Shown piece by piece: positions 29,153 to 39,478 of a stretch of 64,000 nt of DNA. The stretch comes from Seongchinamella sediminis (GTDB lineage Bacteria > Pseudomonadota > Gammaproteobacteria > Pseudomonadales > Halieaceae): contig NZ_QRAN01000014.1 of NCBI RefSeq assembly GCF_003457605.1, forward strand, positions 1 to 64,000, in the 5' to 3' direction. Under the pieces are notes generated by a model. It saw only the letters and a list, made by a program, of their open reading frames with translations, was not told the origin of the DNA and made no database searches. A program made the position numbers and the translations under genes. Position 1 is the stretch's first letter; every line of letters begins with the position of its first letter.

Positions 29153-30742
29153 ATGTCAGAGCCTGGCTCATCACTTACCAACGCCATTGCCGCGCGCCGT
29201 ACCTTTGCGATTATCTCGCACCCCGATGCGGGCAAGACCACGATCACCGAGAAACTGTTGCTGCTGGGGCAGGCGATCCAGGTGGCGGGCACGGTCAAGG
29301 GCAAGAAGGGACCCCACGCCACCTCGGACTGGATGAGCATGGAGCAGGAAAGGGGGATCTCGGTGACGTCGTCGGTGATGCAGTTTCCCTACCGGGAGCG
29401 CACGGTCAACCTGCTGGACACGCCGGGGCACGAGGATTTTTCCGAGGACACCTATCGCACCCTGACCGCGGTGGATTCGGCGCTGATGGTGATAGACGGC
29501 GCCAAGGGGGTGGAGGACCGGACCATCAAGCTGATGAACGTCTGCCGCCTGCGCGATACCCCGATCTTCAGTTTCGTCAACAAGATGGACCGTGATATCC
29601 GCGACCCCATCGAGCTGCTGGACGAAATCGAGGAGGTCCTGGACATCCAGGGTGCGCCGATCAACTGGCCCATCGGCATGGGGCAGTTCTTCAAGGGCGT
29701 ATATAACCTGTATACGGACACCATTCACTGTTACACCCCGGGGCAGGGCGCGGTACTGGCGGACGACAAGCGCATCCAGGGCCTGGACAGCCCGGAGGCG
29801 CGAGCGCTGCTGGGTGACGAGTATGACGACTTCCTGGAAGAAGTGGAACTGGTGCGCGGCGCCAGCCACCCCTTTGACCTGGAGCAGTTTCTGGCCGGCA
29901 GGCTCAGCCCGGTGTTCTTTGGCACTGCGCTGGGCAATTTCGGGGTGCGGGAAATGCTCGATGATTTTGTCCAGTGGGCGCCGGCGCCCCTGGACCGGGA
30001 GACCACCAGCCGCCGGGTGCCGGCGATGGACGGCACGTTCAGCGGTTTCGTGTTCAAGATCCAGGCCAATATGGACCCCCGGCACCGGGACCGCATTGCC
30101 TTCATGCGCGTGTGTTCCGGCCGCTACACCAAGGGCATGAAGATGCGCCACGTGCGCCTGGGCAAGGATGTGAAAATAGCCGATGCGGTGACCTTCAAGG
30201 CCGGCGAGCGGGTGCTGGTGGAAGCCGCGGTTTCCGGCGATATCATCGGTCTGCACAACCACGGCACGATCCAGATTGGCGACACCTTCACCGAGGGGGA
30301 GGAGCTGCAGTTTACCGGCATCCCGCACTTTGCCCCGGAGCTGTTTCGCCGGATACGGCTGGCCGACCCGATGAAGTCCAAGCAGCTGCAGAAGGGCTTG
30401 CAGCAGTTGTCGGAGGAGGGCTCCACCCAGGTATTCGCGCCCATCACTTCTTCCGACCTGATTGTCGGTGCGGTCGGCCAGCTGCAGTTCGACGTGGTCG
30501 CCTACCGGCTCAAGGATGAATACAAGGTCGAGGCGATTTACCAACCGGTGAACGTCTATACCGCCCGCTGGGTTCACTGCGATGACGGGCGCAAACTGGA
30601 GGAGTTTCGCAAGAAGGCTGCCGAACACCTGTCAGTGGACGGCGGCGGCCACCTGACTTACCTGGCGCCGACGCGGGTCAACCTGGCGCTGATGGAAGAA
30701 CGCTGGCCGGATCTGGAGTTCCGGGCCACGCGCGAGCACTAG
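29153..30742 (+). CDS. prfC: Peptide chain release factor 3
   Basis: A GTPase that recycles RF1/RF2 from the ribosome after termination. The 529-residue length is typical (E. coli 529). G motifs: [14 protein letters not shown] (P-loop), the switch region with [23 protein letters not shown], and NKMDRD. The C-terminal half carries the RF3 signatures [16 protein letters not shown] and [19 protein letters not shown]. It is transcribed away from regBA. Confidence 0.97.
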   Translation: MSEPGSSLTNAIAARRTFAIISHPDAGKTTITEKLLLLGQAIQVAGTVKGKKGPHATSDWMSMEQERGISVTSSVMQFPYRERTVNLLDTPGHEDFSEDTYRTLTAVDSALMVIDGAKGVEDRTIKLMNVCRLRDTPIFSFVNKMDRDIRDPIELLDEIEEVLDIQGAPINWPIGMGQFFKGVYNLYTDTIHCYTPGQGAVLADDKRIQGLDSPEARALLGDEYDDFLEEVELVRGASHPFDLEQFLAGRLSPVFFGTALGNFGVREMLDDFVQWAPAPLDRETTSRRVPAMDGTFSGFVFKIQANMDPRHRDRIAFMRVCSGRYTKGMKMRHVRLGKDVKIADAVTFKAGERVLVEAAVSGDIIGLHNHGTIQIGDTFTEGEELQFTGIPHFAPELFRRIRLADPMKSKQLQKGLQQLSEEGSTQVFAPITSSDLIVGAVGQLQFDVVAYRLKDEYKVEAIYQPVNVYTARWVHCDDGRKLEEFRKKAAEHLSVDGGGHLTYLAPTRVNLALMEERWPDLEFRATREH

Positions 30743-30749
30743 CAGGTCG

Positions 30750-31148
30750 TCAGTAGTCGCTGTTGACGTCGGAAAGCTGCTCGTTGAGGGTCAGGAAGTC
30801 CCAGAGGATGCCAAGGCCGAACAGCCCGGCGCTGAACATGTAGATGATGCCTGTAATCCACTTGCCCATATACATGCGGTGTATGCCCAGCCAGCCGAGA
30901 AAGGTGAGCAGTATCCAGGTCAGGTCATAATCAATGGGGCCGGGGATAAAGCGCCGGTCTGCGTCCCGGGCCATGCCGGGAATCAGCAGCAGATCGATAA
31001 TCCAGCCAACAAACAGCAGGCCCAGGGTGAAAAACCAGATCACGCCGGAAATCTGCCTGCCATAGTAAAATCGGTGCGCGCCAATAAAGCCGAAGATCCA
31101 CAGCAGGTAGCCCATGAAAACGGAGTGGGTGGGTTGTTCCCGGTTCAT
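30750..31148 (-). CDS. Protein with two TM2 domains
   Basis: A 132-residue membrane protein with two tandem TM2 units. The first (residues 9-55) is SVFMGYLLWIFGFIGAHRFYYGRQISGVIWFFTLGLLFVGWIIDLLLIPGM and the second (73-120) repeats the same pattern with GIHRMYMGKWITGIIYMFSAGLFGLGILWDFLTL. Each unit is two helices joined by a short loop containing the G-x-HR-(F/M)Y-x-G motif. The biochemical role of TM2 proteins in bacteria is unknown. It is convergent with prfC, eight bases apart. Confidence 0.88.
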   Translation of the reverse strand: MNREQPTHSVFMGYLLWIFGFIGAHRFYYGRQISGVIWFFTLGLLFVGWIIDLLLIPGMARDADRRFIPGPIDYDLTWILLTFLGWLGIHRMYMGKWITGIIYMFSAGLFGLGILWDFLTLNEQLSDVNSDY

Positions 31149-31313
31149 GTTTCTCTCCCTCGGTGTTTTGCTCTATAGTTTGCGCTTGCGAGGCAGTTTG
31201 CAAGGGCGCTTGTGGGGCGGCCAGTCGCTATACTGATCTGGATCATGGCCCGCACATGGCAACAGGATAATCTGTGACCGCGAAACTGCACAACACGATT
31301 TAAAGGAGCAATA

Positions 31314-31553
31314 ATGTCTGTAGAACATCACGATCTGCATCATGAATTTCCCGAGCTGGATGCGCGTATTCACGAGCTGAAGTTGAACGACAGCCATTTC
31401 CGGCGCCTGTTTGAGGAGTACCATGAGCTGACCCGCAGCATCGAGAAAATGGAGGACGAGGTCACCCCGGTGGCAACCCGCATCGAGGAGGAGGCCAAGG
31501 TTCGGCGGGTCAAATTGAAGGATGAGCTCTACCGCATGCTCACGGCGGCATGA
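31314..31553 (+). CDS. YdcH/DUF465 family small protein
   Basis: A 79-residue highly charged helical protein of the YdcH (DUF465) family, recognised by FPELDARIHELKLNDSHFRRLFEEYHELTRSIEKME and KVRRVKLKDELYRML. The family is thought to form short helical hairpins; its function is not established. AAGGAG lies eight bases before the ATG. Its stop overlaps the start of the next gene (ATGA), so the two are translated together. Confidence 0.9.
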   Translation: MSVEHHDLHHEFPELDARIHELKLNDSHFRRLFEEYHELTRSIEKMEDEVTPVATRIEEEAKVRRVKLKDELYRMLTAA

Positions 31554-31876
31554 TGGCTTCCACGTCTCAGGAACAACTGAAGGCTGAACTGGAGCGGCGC
31601 CGCGCCGATATGCAGGCGCGGTTGCACAGCATCAAGCGCGATGTAACCCAGGAGCACTCCGGCGATTCCGCGGAACAGGCCCAGGAGCGGGAAAACGACG
31701 AGGTGGTCGATGCCATTGGCAACGAAACCCGCCAGTCACTGCGCGCAATCCAGGTGGCCCTGGATAAAATCGCCGATGGCACCTATGGCGAGTGTGAAAG
31801 GTGCGGCGGCGAGATCGGCGATGGCCGGTTACAGGCTATCCCGGAAGCGGTGCTTTGCGTCAGGTGTGCCGACTGA
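31550..31876 (+). CDS. DksA/TraR-type zinc-finger protein
   Basis: A 108-residue member of the DksA/TraR superfamily. An N-terminal coiled coil (residues 5-75, EQLKAELERRRADMQARL and following) leads to a C4 zinc finger (CERCGGEI...CVRCAD, cysteines at about 83, 86, 104 and 107). It is shorter than DksA (151 in E. coli) and carries acidic residues before the finger, as in DksA-like proteins that insert into the RNA polymerase secondary channel. Whether it modulates transcription cannot be told. A second ATG one codon later is an alternative start. Confidence 0.88.
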   Translation: MMASTSQEQLKAELERRRADMQARLHSIKRDVTQEHSGDSAEQAQERENDEVVDAIGNETRQSLRAIQVALDKIADGTYGECERCGGEIGDGRLQAIPEAVLCVRCAD

Positions 31877-32211
31877 CCACCAATGCCAGGCCCGGCCGAG
31901 GGGTTGGGCCTGACTGACTAACCCTCATCTTTGTTACCCTGCCGCGCGGTTCGCGCACCACTTTAGCGACTCCCATTGGCATGCATTTGCCGCCCTTGAG
32001 TGGGCAATCATGAATAAGGCTCATGTTTTTTGTTCATTGAATCCCGTTTTTGCATAGTGGCTCCGTCTCCTCCTCGCTACCGCCCGCCCCGCGGGGGCCG
32101 CAATGTGCAGCATTCACAATGGCTTTCGTCGGCGCACAGGCGTATAGTCCCGCCCCGTCGCGAGCCGCTGGGGCGTTAACGCACTGCCCGCAAAATAATG
32201 CCCGTTCCCGG
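31877..32211. other. Gene-free stretch ahead of the S10 operon
   Basis: About 330 bases with no gene. A stem CAGGCCC/GGGCCTG at 31887-31912, without a T tract, may mark the end of the dksA-like transcript. The rest shows no tRNA, no ORF with a ribosome binding site and no repeat family member. It leads into the S10 promoter. Confidence 0.5.
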
Positions 32212-32240
32212 TTGACAGGGTAGGGGGCGGTCATTAGAAT
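32212..32240 (+). promoter_or_regulatory. Strong sigma-70 promoter of the S10 operon
   Basis: A consensus TTGACA (32212-32217) and TAGAAT (32235-32240) with an exact 17-base spacer, 69 bases before the rpsJ start. This is the best promoter visible in the window and is placed to drive the whole S10-spc block. Confidence 0.85.
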
Positions 32241-32308
32241 TCGCGTTCCTTTTTTCGGGGGGTTCCCTTGCGGGCCTCTGGTTTTTTATTTGATTGGAGT
32301 TAGGTCAG

Positions 32309-32620
32309 GTGCAGAATCAACGTATTCGTATTCGCCTCAAGGCTTTTGACCACAAGCTGATCGACATGTCGACTCAGGAAATTGTGGAAACTGCGCGCCG
32401 TACCGGTGCCCAGGTGAAAGGCCCTATTCCCCTTCCCACCCGGAAGGAAAAGTATACCGTGCTGGTTTCCCCGCACGTTAACAAGGACGCACGTGACCAG
32501 TACGAAATTCGTACACACAAGCGTCTGTTGGACATCGTGGAGCCTACAGAAAAGACTGTAGACGCCCTGATGAAACTGGACCTGGCAGCAGGTGTAGAAG
32601 TACAGATTAGTCTTGGTTAA
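32309..32620 (+). CDS. rpsJ: 30S ribosomal protein S10 (uS10)
   Basis: 103 residues, recognised by [18 protein letters not shown] and the C-terminal [16 protein letters not shown]. It is part of the 30S head and, as NusE, of antitermination complexes. The start is GTG at 32309, which gives the exact family N-terminus; GGAG lies upstream. First gene of the S10 operon. The genes normally upstream in many gammaproteobacteria (fusA, tuf) are absent. Confidence 0.98.
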   Translation: MQNQRIRIRLKAFDHKLIDMSTQEIVETARRTGAQVKGPIPLPTRKEKYTVLVSPHVNKDARDQYEIRTHKRLLDIVEPTEKTVDALMKLDLAAGVEVQISLG

Positions 32621-32740
32621 CTACAATTCGTAGCAAGACCTGCCCGGGGCAGAGGGTCCCGGGTGTGTAATGCCCACTTACTCACACGGTAATTGGGCGG
32701 CCATAGAGGGTATAGCCCCGTACACTGAGAGGTTAGCAAA

Positions 32741-33376
32741 ATGGCTATTGGCTTAGTCGGCCGTAAGTCCGGTATGACTCGTGTTTTTACCGAGGACGGC
32801 GCATCCATTCCAGTAACCGTAGTGGAGATTTCTCCAAACCGCGTTACTCAAATCAAAGAGCTCGAAACCGACGGTTATAGAGCAGTTCAGGTCACAGCGG
32901 GAAACCGTAAGGCCTCTAAAGTGAGTAAATCAGAAGCGGGACACTTCGCGAAAGCGGGTGTCGAGGCAGGTAACGCCCTGCTGGAGTTCCGTCTGGACGC
33001 AGCGGATGAAGCACCCGAAGTTGGCTCCGAGCTGACTGTGGAGCGTTTCGAGGTCGGCCAGATTGTCGATGTTACTGGCAAGTCCAAGGGTAAAGGTTTC
33101 CAGGGCGGTGTTAAGCGCTGGAACTTCTCCATGCAGGACGCCACGCACGGTAACTCCATCTCTCACCGTGCTCCTGGATCCATTGGCCAGTGTCAAACTC
33201 CGGGCCGGGTGTTCAAGGGCAAGAAGATGGCCGGTCACATGGGTGCCGCACAGGTAACGACCCAGGGTCTGGAAATTGTTCGTGTAGATGCCGAGCGCAA
33301 CTTGCTGCTCATCAAGGGTGCCGTACCTGGTGCCCCCGGTGGTGACGTCATCGTGCGTCCTACCATCAAGGCATAA
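32741..33376 (+). CDS. rplC: 50S ribosomal protein L3 (uL3)
   Basis: 211 residues, starting [16 protein letters not shown]. The [27 protein letters not shown] region contains the extended loop that reaches toward the peptidyl transferase centre, with the glutamine that is methylated by PrmB in E. coli. It follows rpsJ after an unusually long 120-base gap containing small hairpins. Confidence 0.98.
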   Translation: MAIGLVGRKSGMTRVFTEDGASIPVTVVEISPNRVTQIKELETDGYRAVQVTAGNRKASKVSKSEAGHFAKAGVEAGNALLEFRLDAADEAPEVGSELTVERFEVGQIVDVTGKSKGKGFQGGVKRWNFSMQDATHGNSISHRAPGSIGQCQTPGRVFKGKKMAGHMGAAQVTTQGLEIVRVDAERNLLLIKGAVPGAPGGDVIVRPTIKA

Positions 33377-33394
33377 GGTTAGGGGGTCTCTAAC

Positions 33395-34012
33395 GTGGAA
33401 CTGAATGTAGTAAAGCCGGGCAATGCCGACGCGGGAAAGGTTTCCGTATCTGACGTTGCTTTCGCTAAAGAATACAACGAAGACCTGGTGCACCAGGTTG
33501 TGACTGCCTACATGGCAGGTGCCCGCCAGGGTACGCGCGCCCAGAAGAACCGCTCCGCGGTATCCGGTGGCGGCAAGAAGCCCTGGCGCCAGAAGGGTAC
33601 CGGTCGCGCCCGTGCGGGAACCATCCGGTCCCCCATCTGGCGTTCCGGTGGCGTGACCTTCGCGGCCCAGCCGCAGGATCACTCCCAGAAAGTGAACCGC
33701 AAGATGTATCGTGCGGCGCTGCGCACCATCATGTCCGAGCTGGCTCGCCAGGATCGCCTGGTGGTGGTTGAGAGCCTGGAGGTCGAGCAGCCCAAGACCA
33801 GGCTGCTGGTGGAGCAGCTGGGTGGTTACGGAGTGGACAACGCGTTGATCGTTGCCACTGAGGTAAATGAAAACCTCTACCTGGCGTCCCGCAACCTGCA
33901 CAAGGTTGACGTTCGCGATGTAGATGGTGTTGATCCCGTCAGCCTGATCGCCCACGACAAGGTGATCGTTACCGTTGACGCGGTCAAGAAGTTTGAGGAG
34001 ATGCTGGGATGA
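33395..34012 (+). CDS. rplD: 50S ribosomal protein L4 (uL4)
   Basis: 205 residues. The long internal loop (RNRSAV-like [36 protein letters not shown]) lines the peptide exit tunnel. In E. coli L4 represses its own operon by acting on the S10 leader; no matching leader hairpin was identified here. The start is GTG, and its stop overlaps the rplW ATG by four bases. Confidence 0.98.
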   Translation: MELNVVKPGNADAGKVSVSDVAFAKEYNEDLVHQVVTAYMAGARQGTRAQKNRSAVSGGGKKPWRQKGTGRARAGTIRSPIWRSGGVTFAAQPQDHSQKVNRKMYRAALRTIMSELARQDRLVVVESLEVEQPKTRLLVEQLGGYGVDNALIVATEVNENLYLASRNLHKVDVRDVDGVDPVSLIAHDKVIVTVDAVKKFEEMLG

Positions 34013-34305
34013 ACCAGGAGCGCGTATTTCAGGTGCTGGTAGGCCCGCACGTTTCCGAAAAAGCGGCTGTAGTTGCTGACCAGAGCAACCAGTTCGTGTT
34101 CAAGGTGGCAATAGACGCCACCAAGTCGGAGATCAAGAAGTCCGTTGAGCAGCTGTTCAAGGTCAAGGTCGACAAGGTCAGCACCCTCAAGGTTAAAGGC
34201 AAGGTGAAGCGCAACCGCTTTGGTTACAGCGCCAAGCCGACCTGGAAAAAAGCATATGTACGACTGGAGCAGGGTCAGGACATCGACTTTGCGTCAGTCG
34301 AGTAA
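34009..34305 (+). CDS. rplW: 50S ribosomal protein L23 (uL23)
   Basis: 98 residues ([42 protein letters not shown]). It sits at the tunnel exit, where trigger factor and SRP dock. It is coupled to rplD by a four-base overlap. Confidence 0.98.
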   Translation: MNQERVFQVLVGPHVSEKAAVVADQSNQFVFKVAIDATKSEIKKSVEQLFKVKVDKVSTLKVKGKVKRNRFGYSAKPTWKKAYVRLEQGQDIDFASVE

Positions 34306-34319
34306 GGAGTCGGATCGCA

Positions 34320-35147
34320 ATGGCAATTTTGAAGAGTAAGCCCACTTCACCCGGTCGTCGTCACGTCGTCCGCGTTGTCAGTGAGGATCTGCACAAGGGT
34401 GCACCGCACAAGCCCCTGCTGGAAAAGCAGAGCCGCAACGGTGGCCGCAACAACAACGGTCGAATCACTACCCGTCATGTGGGTGGTGGGCACAAGCAGC
34501 ACTACCGTGTTATCGACTTCAAGCGCACCAAGGACGGCATTCCCGCCAAGGTAGAGCGCATTGAATACGATCCGAACCGCACCGCGCACATCGCGCTGCT
34601 GCTGTTCGCCGACGGCGAGCGCCGCTACATCATCGCGCCCAAGGGCGTGAAGGCCGGAGACGTGCTGCAGTCAGGCTCCAGTGCCCCGATCAAGATCGGC
34701 AACTGCCTGCCGCTGCGCAACATCCCGGTAGGTACCGTGGTGCACGGCATTGAGCTCAAGCCTGGCAAGGGAGCGCAGATGGCCCGCTCCGCCGGTGCCT
34801 CGGTTCAGCTGGTGGCTCGTGAGGGTCGTTACGCCACCCTGCGCTTGCGCTCCGGTGAAACGCGCAAGGTGCTGGCAGACTGCCGCGCTACCCTGGGCGA
34901 AGTGTCGAACTCCGAGCACAGCCTGCGCAAGCTGGGTAAGGCCGGTGCTGCACGCTGGCGCGGTGTTCGCCCGACAGTTCGTGGTGTCGCCATGAACCCG
35001 GTTGACCACCCCCATGGTGGTGGTGAAGGCCGTACTTCCGGTGGCCGTCACCCGGTGAGCCCCTGGGGTACGCCCACCAAGGGTTACAAGACCCGCAAGA
35101 ACAAGCGTACCGACAGCTTGATTGTGCGCCGTCGTGGTAAGAAATAA
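34320..35147 (+). CDS. rplB: 50S ribosomal protein L2 (uL2)
   Basis: 275 residues. The conserved C-terminal [31 protein letters not shown] holds the histidine needed for peptidyl transferase activity, and the tail [19 protein letters not shown] binds rRNA. Confidence 0.98.
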   Translation: MAILKSKPTSPGRRHVVRVVSEDLHKGAPHKPLLEKQSRNGGRNNNGRITTRHVGGGHKQHYRVIDFKRTKDGIPAKVERIEYDPNRTAHIALLLFADGERRYIIAPKGVKAGDVLQSGSSAPIKIGNCLPLRNIPVGTVVHGIELKPGKGAQMARSAGASVQLVAREGRYATLRLRSGETRKVLADCRATLGEVSNSEHSLRKLGKAGAARWRGVRPTVRGVAMNPVDHPHGGGEGRTSGGRHPVSPWGTPTKGYKTRKNKRTDSLIVRRRGKK

Positions 35148-35179
35148 CGGTCGTTGACTAGAGATTAGAGGAAGAGATT

Positions 35180-35455
35180 GTGCCGCGTTCACTGAAGAAA
35201 GGTCCTTTTATAGACCTGCACCTGATGAAGAAGGTTGAAACCGCGCTGGAAAGCAACGATCGTCGCCCGATCAAGACCTGGTCGCGCCGTTCAATGGTTT
35301 CACCGGACATGGTTGGCCTGACTATTGCCGTGCATAACGGCCGGCAGCACGTGCCTGTGCTGATCAACGAAGATATGGTCGGCCACAAGCTGGGCGAATT
35401 TGCGGTTACCCGCACATTCAAGGGCCACATCGTAGATAAAAAGGCGAAGCGCTAG
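35180..35455 (+). CDS. rpsS: 30S ribosomal protein S19 (uS19)
   Basis: 91 residues ([19 protein letters not shown] and [23 protein letters not shown]). The start is GTG at 35180 with GAGGAAGAG upstream. It lies in the 30S head near the A-site finger bridge. Confidence 0.98.
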   Translation: MPRSLKKGPFIDLHLMKKVETALESNDRRPIKTWSRRSMVSPDMVGLTIAVHNGRQHVPVLINEDMVGHKLGEFAVTRTFKGHIVDKKAKR

Positions 35456-35479
35456 GCGCTGCGTAGAGAGGTTTAGGAA

Positions 35480-35818
35480 ATGGAAGTTGCAGCAAGACTG
35501 AAAGGCGCGCGTATCTCTGCGCAGAAAGCCCGGCTGGTCGCTGACCAGGTCCGCGGCAAGCCTGTAGAGGAAGCGCTTAGCCTGCTGGAATTCAGCAACA
35601 AGAAAGCGGCGCACATCGTCAAGAAGGTTCTTGACTCTGCGATCGCGAATGCTGAGAACAACGAAGGTGCGGATGTGGACGAACTGAAAGTTTCCACTGT
35701 CTTTGTTGATGAAGGTATGACCATGAAGCGCCTGCGTCCCCGTGCAAAGGGCCGCGCAGACCGCATTTTGAAGCGTAGCTGTCACATCACTGTGAAAGTT
35801 GCAGACGGCGAAGGCTAA
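35480..35818 (+). CDS. rplV: 50S ribosomal protein L22 (uL22)
   Basis: 112 residues. The hairpin tip [30 protein letters not shown] lines the exit tunnel and is the macrolide-resistance hot spot in the family; no insertion or deletion is seen in it. Confidence 0.98.
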   Translation: MEVAARLKGARISAQKARLVADQVRGKPVEEALSLLEFSNKKAAHIVKKVLDSAIANAENNEGADVDELKVSTVFVDEGMTMKRLRPRAKGRADRILKRSCHITVKVADGEG

Positions 35819-35837
35819 GGAATCAGGAGACGACCAC

Positions 35838-36509
35838 ATGGGTCAGAAAGTAAACCCCATCGGCATCCGCCTCGGTATTGTTAAAGACCATAACTCTATC
35901 TGGTACGCCGACAGCAAAAACTACTCCAAGCAGTTGATTACTGACCTGGAGGTGCGCGAGTACATCGAGAAGGCGCTGGAAAATGCCTCCGTGAGCCGCG
36001 TTGTAATCGAGCGTCCGGCGCAGACAGCCCGTATTACCATCCACACTGCCCGCCCCGGTATTGTGATTGGCAAGAAGGGCGAAGACGTCGATGCGCTGCG
36101 CAAGGAGCTCACCAGGCGTATGGGTGTGCCCGTGCACATCAACATCGAGGAGATCCGCAAGCCGGATCTGGACGCCAAGCTGGTTGCGCAGAACGTTGCC
36201 CAGCAGCTCGAGCGTCGGGTGATGTTCCGCCGCGCCATGAAGCGCGTGGTGCAGAACGCCATGCGCCAGGGCGCAGAGGGGATCAAGATCCAGGTTGGTG
36301 GTCGTCTGGGCGGCGCTGAAATTGCCCGTTCTGAATGGTACCGCGAAGGTCGTGTGCCTCTGCACACCCTGCGTGCGGACATCGATTACGCCACCTATGA
36401 GGCCGCAACTACCTACGGCATCATCGGCGTGAAGGTTTGGATTTTCAAAGGTGAGGTTATCGGCGGTGAAGAGGCTGCCGAGTCTCCCAAGAAGACAGCA
36501 ACTAATTAA
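35838..36509 (+). CDS. rpsC: 30S ribosomal protein S3 (uS3)
   Basis: 223 residues from ATG 35838 ([17 protein letters not shown]), with AGGAG upstream. The KH domain shows [16 protein letters not shown]. It helps form the mRNA entry helicase site. The C-terminus is slightly extended with an acidic, Lys-containing tail. Confidence 0.98.
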   Translation: MGQKVNPIGIRLGIVKDHNSIWYADSKNYSKQLITDLEVREYIEKALENASVSRVVIERPAQTARITIHTARPGIVIGKKGEDVDALRKELTRRMGVPVHINIEEIRKPDLDAKLVAQNVAQQLERRVMFRRAMKRVVQNAMRQGAEGIKIQVGGRLGGAEIARSEWYREGRVPLHTLRADIDYATYEAATTYGIIGVKVWIFKGEVIGGEEAAESPKKTATN

Positions 36510-36520
36510 GGGTTACGCAG

Positions 36521-36934
36521 ATGCTTCAACCAAAGCGTACAAAATTTCGCAAGACTCAGAAGGGCCGCAACCGCGGCCTGGCCCATCGCGGCAGCAAGGT
36601 GAGCTTTGGCGAATTCGGACTGAAAGCGACAGGCCGTGGCCGCGTTACCGCGCGCCAGATTGAGGCGGCTCGTCGTGCCATGACCCGCCACATCAAGCGT
36701 GGCGGAAAGATCTGGATCCGTGTCTTCCCGGACAAGCCCATTACAGGCAAGCCGCTGGAAGTACGTCAGGGTAAAGGTAAAGGTAACGTTGAGTACTGGG
36801 TAGCCCAGGTTCAGCCCGGCAAGGTGCTTTATGAAGTGCAGGGCGTATCTGAGGAGCTGGCGCGGGAAGCGTTTGAGCTGGCCGCCGCCAAAATTCCCGT
36901 TGCTACAACATTTGTTAAACGGTCGGTGATGTGA
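36521..36934 (+). CDS. rplP: 50S ribosomal protein L16 (uL16)
   Basis: 137 residues ([43 protein letters not shown]). It contacts the A-site tRNA. The arginine in the [10 protein letters not shown] loop equivalent to the hydroxylated Arg81 of E. coli is present. Its stop overlaps rpmC. Confidence 0.98.
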   Translation: MLQPKRTKFRKTQKGRNRGLAHRGSKVSFGEFGLKATGRGRVTARQIEAARRAMTRHIKRGGKIWIRVFPDKPITGKPLEVRQGKGKGNVEYWVAQVQPGKVLYEVQGVSEELAREAFELAAAKIPVATTFVKRSVM

Positions 36935-37125
36935 TGAAAGCAAGCGAATTGCGTGATAAGTCCGCTGAGGACCTGAACAAGCAGCTGCTCACCCTGCGTG
37001 AAGAGCAGTTCAAGCTGCGCATGCAGAAGTCCACTGGTCAGCTGGGGCAGTCTCACCTGCTCAAGCAGAACCAGCGTGACATCGCACGCGTGAAGACTGT
37101 ACTTACTGAAAAGGCAGGTAACTAA
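36934..37125 (+). CDS. rpmC: 50S ribosomal protein L29 (uL29)
   Basis: 63 residues ([40 protein letters not shown]), a two-helix protein by the tunnel exit. The ATG at 36934 lies on the rplP TGA; a GTG one codon earlier is in frame but not the family start. Confidence 0.97.
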   Translation: MKASELRDKSAEDLNKQLLTLREEQFKLRMQKSTGQLGQSHLLKQNQRDIARVKTVLTEKAGN

Positions 37126-37127
37126 GT

Positions 37128-37394
37128 ATGTCAGCTGCAGAAAAGCGTACACGTCTGGCAACCGGCAGGGTTGTCAGCAACAAGATGGACAAGACCATTA
37201 CTGTACTGGTTGAGCGTCGGGTCAAGCACCCGGTGTACGGCAAGTACATCACTCGTTCATCCAAAATCCACGCGCATGACGAGAGCAACCAGTGTGGCAT
37301 CGGCGACACAGTAACAGTTGCAGAGACTCGCCCCATTTCCAAGAGCAAGACCTGGAAGTTGGTAGAAGTTGTAGAGAGCGCCGCGCAGGTTTAA
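37128..37394 (+). CDS. rpsQ: 30S ribosomal protein S17 (uS17)
   Basis: 88 residues ([31 protein letters not shown] and [25 protein letters not shown]). An OB-fold primary 16S rRNA binder. Last gene of the S10 operon; 62 bases separate it from rplN. Confidence 0.98.
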   Translation: MSAAEKRTRLATGRVVSNKMDKTITVLVERRVKHPVYGKYITRSSKIHAHDESNQCGIGDTVTVAETRPISKSKTWKLVEVVESAAQV

Positions 37395-37456
37395 ACAGGC
37401 CTTCGGGTAGTGGTTAGAGTTTTTGCGGCCGCGGTGGTCGCAGTTTGGAGTAAGAG

Positions 37457-37825
37457 ATGATTCAGACACAGTCGTATTTGGAAGTCGCAGATAACAGCGG
37501 CGCCCGTCGTGTGATGTGCATCAAGGTACTGGGTGGTTCCAAGCGTCGCTACGCGCGCGTTGGCGATCTCATCAAGGTTACCGTGAAAGAAGCCATCCCT
37601 CGCGGCAAGGTGAAGAAAGGCCAGGTAATGACTGCTGTTGTGGTTCGGACAAAGAAGGGTGTTCGCCGAGGCGACGGGTCCCTGATCAAGTTTGACGACA
37701 ACGCTGCAGTACTGCTGAACGCCCAGGAAGCACCGATCGGCACCCGTATCTTTGGCCCGGTAACCCGTGAGCTGCGCGGCGAAAAATTCATGAAGATTAT
37801 TTCTCTGGCCCCTGAAGTTATCTAA
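37457..37825 (+). CDS. rplN: 50S ribosomal protein L14 (uL14)
   Basis: 122 residues ([33 protein letters not shown]). First gene of the spc operon. It is the docking site of the RsfS silencing factor that is encoded elsewhere in this window (19374-19715). TTGGAGTAAGAG supplies the ribosome binding site. Confidence 0.98.
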   Translation: MIQTQSYLEVADNSGARRVMCIKVLGGSKRRYARVGDLIKVTVKEAIPRGKVKKGQVMTAVVVRTKKGVRRGDGSLIKFDDNAAVLLNAQEAPIGTRIFGPVTRELRGEKFMKIISLAPEVI

Positions 37826-37845
37826 GGTCGAGGAGAGGAAAGAAA

Positions 37846-38157
37846 ATGTTGAAGATCAAGCGCGACGACGAAGTGATTATCCTCGCCGGTAAGGACAAGG
37901 GTAAACGCGGTAAGGTTCGCAAGGTACTGGATAACGGCAAGGTGATCGTTGCCGGTATCAACATGATGAAAAAGCACACCAAGCCCAACCCGCAGGCGGG
38001 TGTGGCCGGCGGTATCGTGGAGAGAGAAGCGCCCATCCAGGTTTCCAACGTGGCGATCTTCAATCCCGCAACAGGCAAAGGCGATCGAGTGGGCTTCAAG
38101 GTGGAAGGCGACTCTAAGGTTCGTATCTTTAAATCCAGTGGCGAGGCAATCGGCTGA
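37846..38157 (+). CDS. rplX: 50S ribosomal protein L24 (uL24)
   Basis: 103 residues with an N-terminal KOW motif ([43 protein letters not shown]). An assembly initiator of the 50S subunit. Confidence 0.98.
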   Translation: MLKIKRDDEVIILAGKDKGKRGKVRKVLDNGKVIVAGINMMKKHTKPNPQAGVAGGIVEREAPIQVSNVAIFNPATGKGDRVGFKVEGDSKVRIFKSSGEAIG

Positions 38158-38183
38158 ACCGGTCGGGTTAACAGGTAATAGAC

Positions 38184-38723
38184 ATGGCAACGTTGAAAGA
38201 AAAGTACACGAGCGAAATCGCTCCCCGGCTGAAAGAAGAGCTGGGTCTGGACAATGTGATGGAAGTTCCCCGCATCACCAAAATTACCCTGAACATGGGT
38301 GTGGGTGAAGCGCTTGGCGACAAGAAGGTCCTTGAGGCCGCGGTTGCCGACATGGAAAAGATCTCCGGCCAGAAGGTTGTAGTAACCAAGGCGCGCAAGT
38401 CCATTGCGGGCTTCAAGGTGCGTGAAGGCTGGCCGATCGGCTGCAAGGTAACGCTGCGCTCCGAGCGCATGTACGAATTCCTGGAGCGCCTGATCAGCAT
38501 AGCGATTCCCCGTATTCGTGACTTCCGCGGCATCAGCCCCAAGTCATTTGACGGCCGCGGCAACTTCGCGATGGGCGTTAATGAACAGATCATTTTCCCG
38601 GAAATCGACTACGACAAGGTGGACGCACTGCGCGGTATGGATATCACCATTACCACCACTGCTCGTACGGATGATGAAGGTCGTGCCCTGCTGCGCGCTT
38701 TCAACTTCCCCCTGAAAGGTTAA
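38184..38723 (+). CDS. rplE: 50S ribosomal protein L5 (uL5)
   Basis: 179 residues ([56 protein letters not shown]). It binds 5S rRNA and contacts P-site tRNA. Confidence 0.98.
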   Translation: MATLKEKYTSEIAPRLKEELGLDNVMEVPRITKITLNMGVGEALGDKKVLEAAVADMEKISGQKVVVTKARKSIAGFKVREGWPIGCKVTLRSERMYEFLERLISIAIPRIRDFRGISPKSFDGRGNFAMGVNEQIIFPEIDYDKVDALRGMDITITTTARTDDEGRALLRAFNFPLKG

Positions 38724-38735
38724 GAGGCTTTATAC

Positions 38736-39041
38736 ATGGCTAAGAAATCTATGATTGCGCGTGAACAAAAGCGTGCACGTATGGTAGCTAAGTACGCTCA
38801 GAAGCGCGCTGCACTGAAGGCGATTATCGCTGACGTGAACGCCTCCGACGAAGAGAAGTGGGATGCGCAGGTTGCGCTGCAAAAGCTGCCTCGTGACGCC
38901 AACCCGGTTCGCCAGCAGCGCCGCTGCCAGGTCACCGGTCGTCCCCACGCGGTATATCGTAAGTTTGGCCTGTGCCGTAACAAGCTGCGTGAAGCAGCGA
39001 TGCGCGGTGATGTGCCCGGCCTGGTTAAAGCCAGCTGGTAA
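38736..39041 (+). CDS. rpsN: 30S ribosomal protein S14 (uS14), zinc-free form
   Basis: 101 residues ([60 protein letters not shown]). It has the long form without the CxxC pairs, so it is the zinc-independent type usual in gammaproteobacteria. Confidence 0.98.
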   Translation: MAKKSMIAREQKRARMVAKYAQKRAALKAIIADVNASDEEKWDAQVALQKLPRDANPVRQQRRCQVTGRPHAVYRKFGLCRNKLREAAMRGDVPGLVKASW

Positions 39042-39056
39042 CGGAGAACTATTGAA

Positions 39057-39452
39057 ATGAGCATGCAAGATCCGCTGTCAGATATGCTGACCCGTATTCG
39101 CAACGCCCAGATGGCTGGCAAGACCGGTGTAGAAATGCCCGGGTCCAAGCTGAAGGCCGCTGTTGCAAATGTGCTGAAGGAAGAAGGCTACATCGCTGAC
39201 TTCAACGCAACCAACGATGGTGGCAAGCCCCGGCTTGCGATCGAACTGAAATACTACCAGGGCAAGCCGGTTATCGCCGAGATTGACCGCATCAGCCGCC
39301 CCGGCCTGCGTAACTACGCCGGCAAGGACGAGATGCCCTCCGTGCGCGGTGGCCTGGGTGTAGCGATCATCTCCACCTCCAAGGGTGTGATGACTGATCG
39401 CGCTGCACGCGCTGCCGGTGTTGGCGGCGAAGTGCTCTGCACAGTTTTCTAA
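39057..39452 (+). CDS. rpsH: 30S ribosomal protein S8 (uS8)
   Basis: 131 residues ([49 protein letters not shown]). A primary 16S rRNA binder; in E. coli it represses the spc operon by binding near rplE. Confidence 0.98.
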   Translation: MSMQDPLSDMLTRIRNAQMAGKTGVEMPGSKLKAAVANVLKEEGYIADFNATNDGGKPRLAIELKYYQGKPVIAEIDRISRPGLRNYAGKDEMPSVRGGLGVAIISTSKGVMTDRAARAAGVGGEVLCTVF

Positions 39453-39478
39453 ACTAATTGATTTGAAGAGCATTCGAA

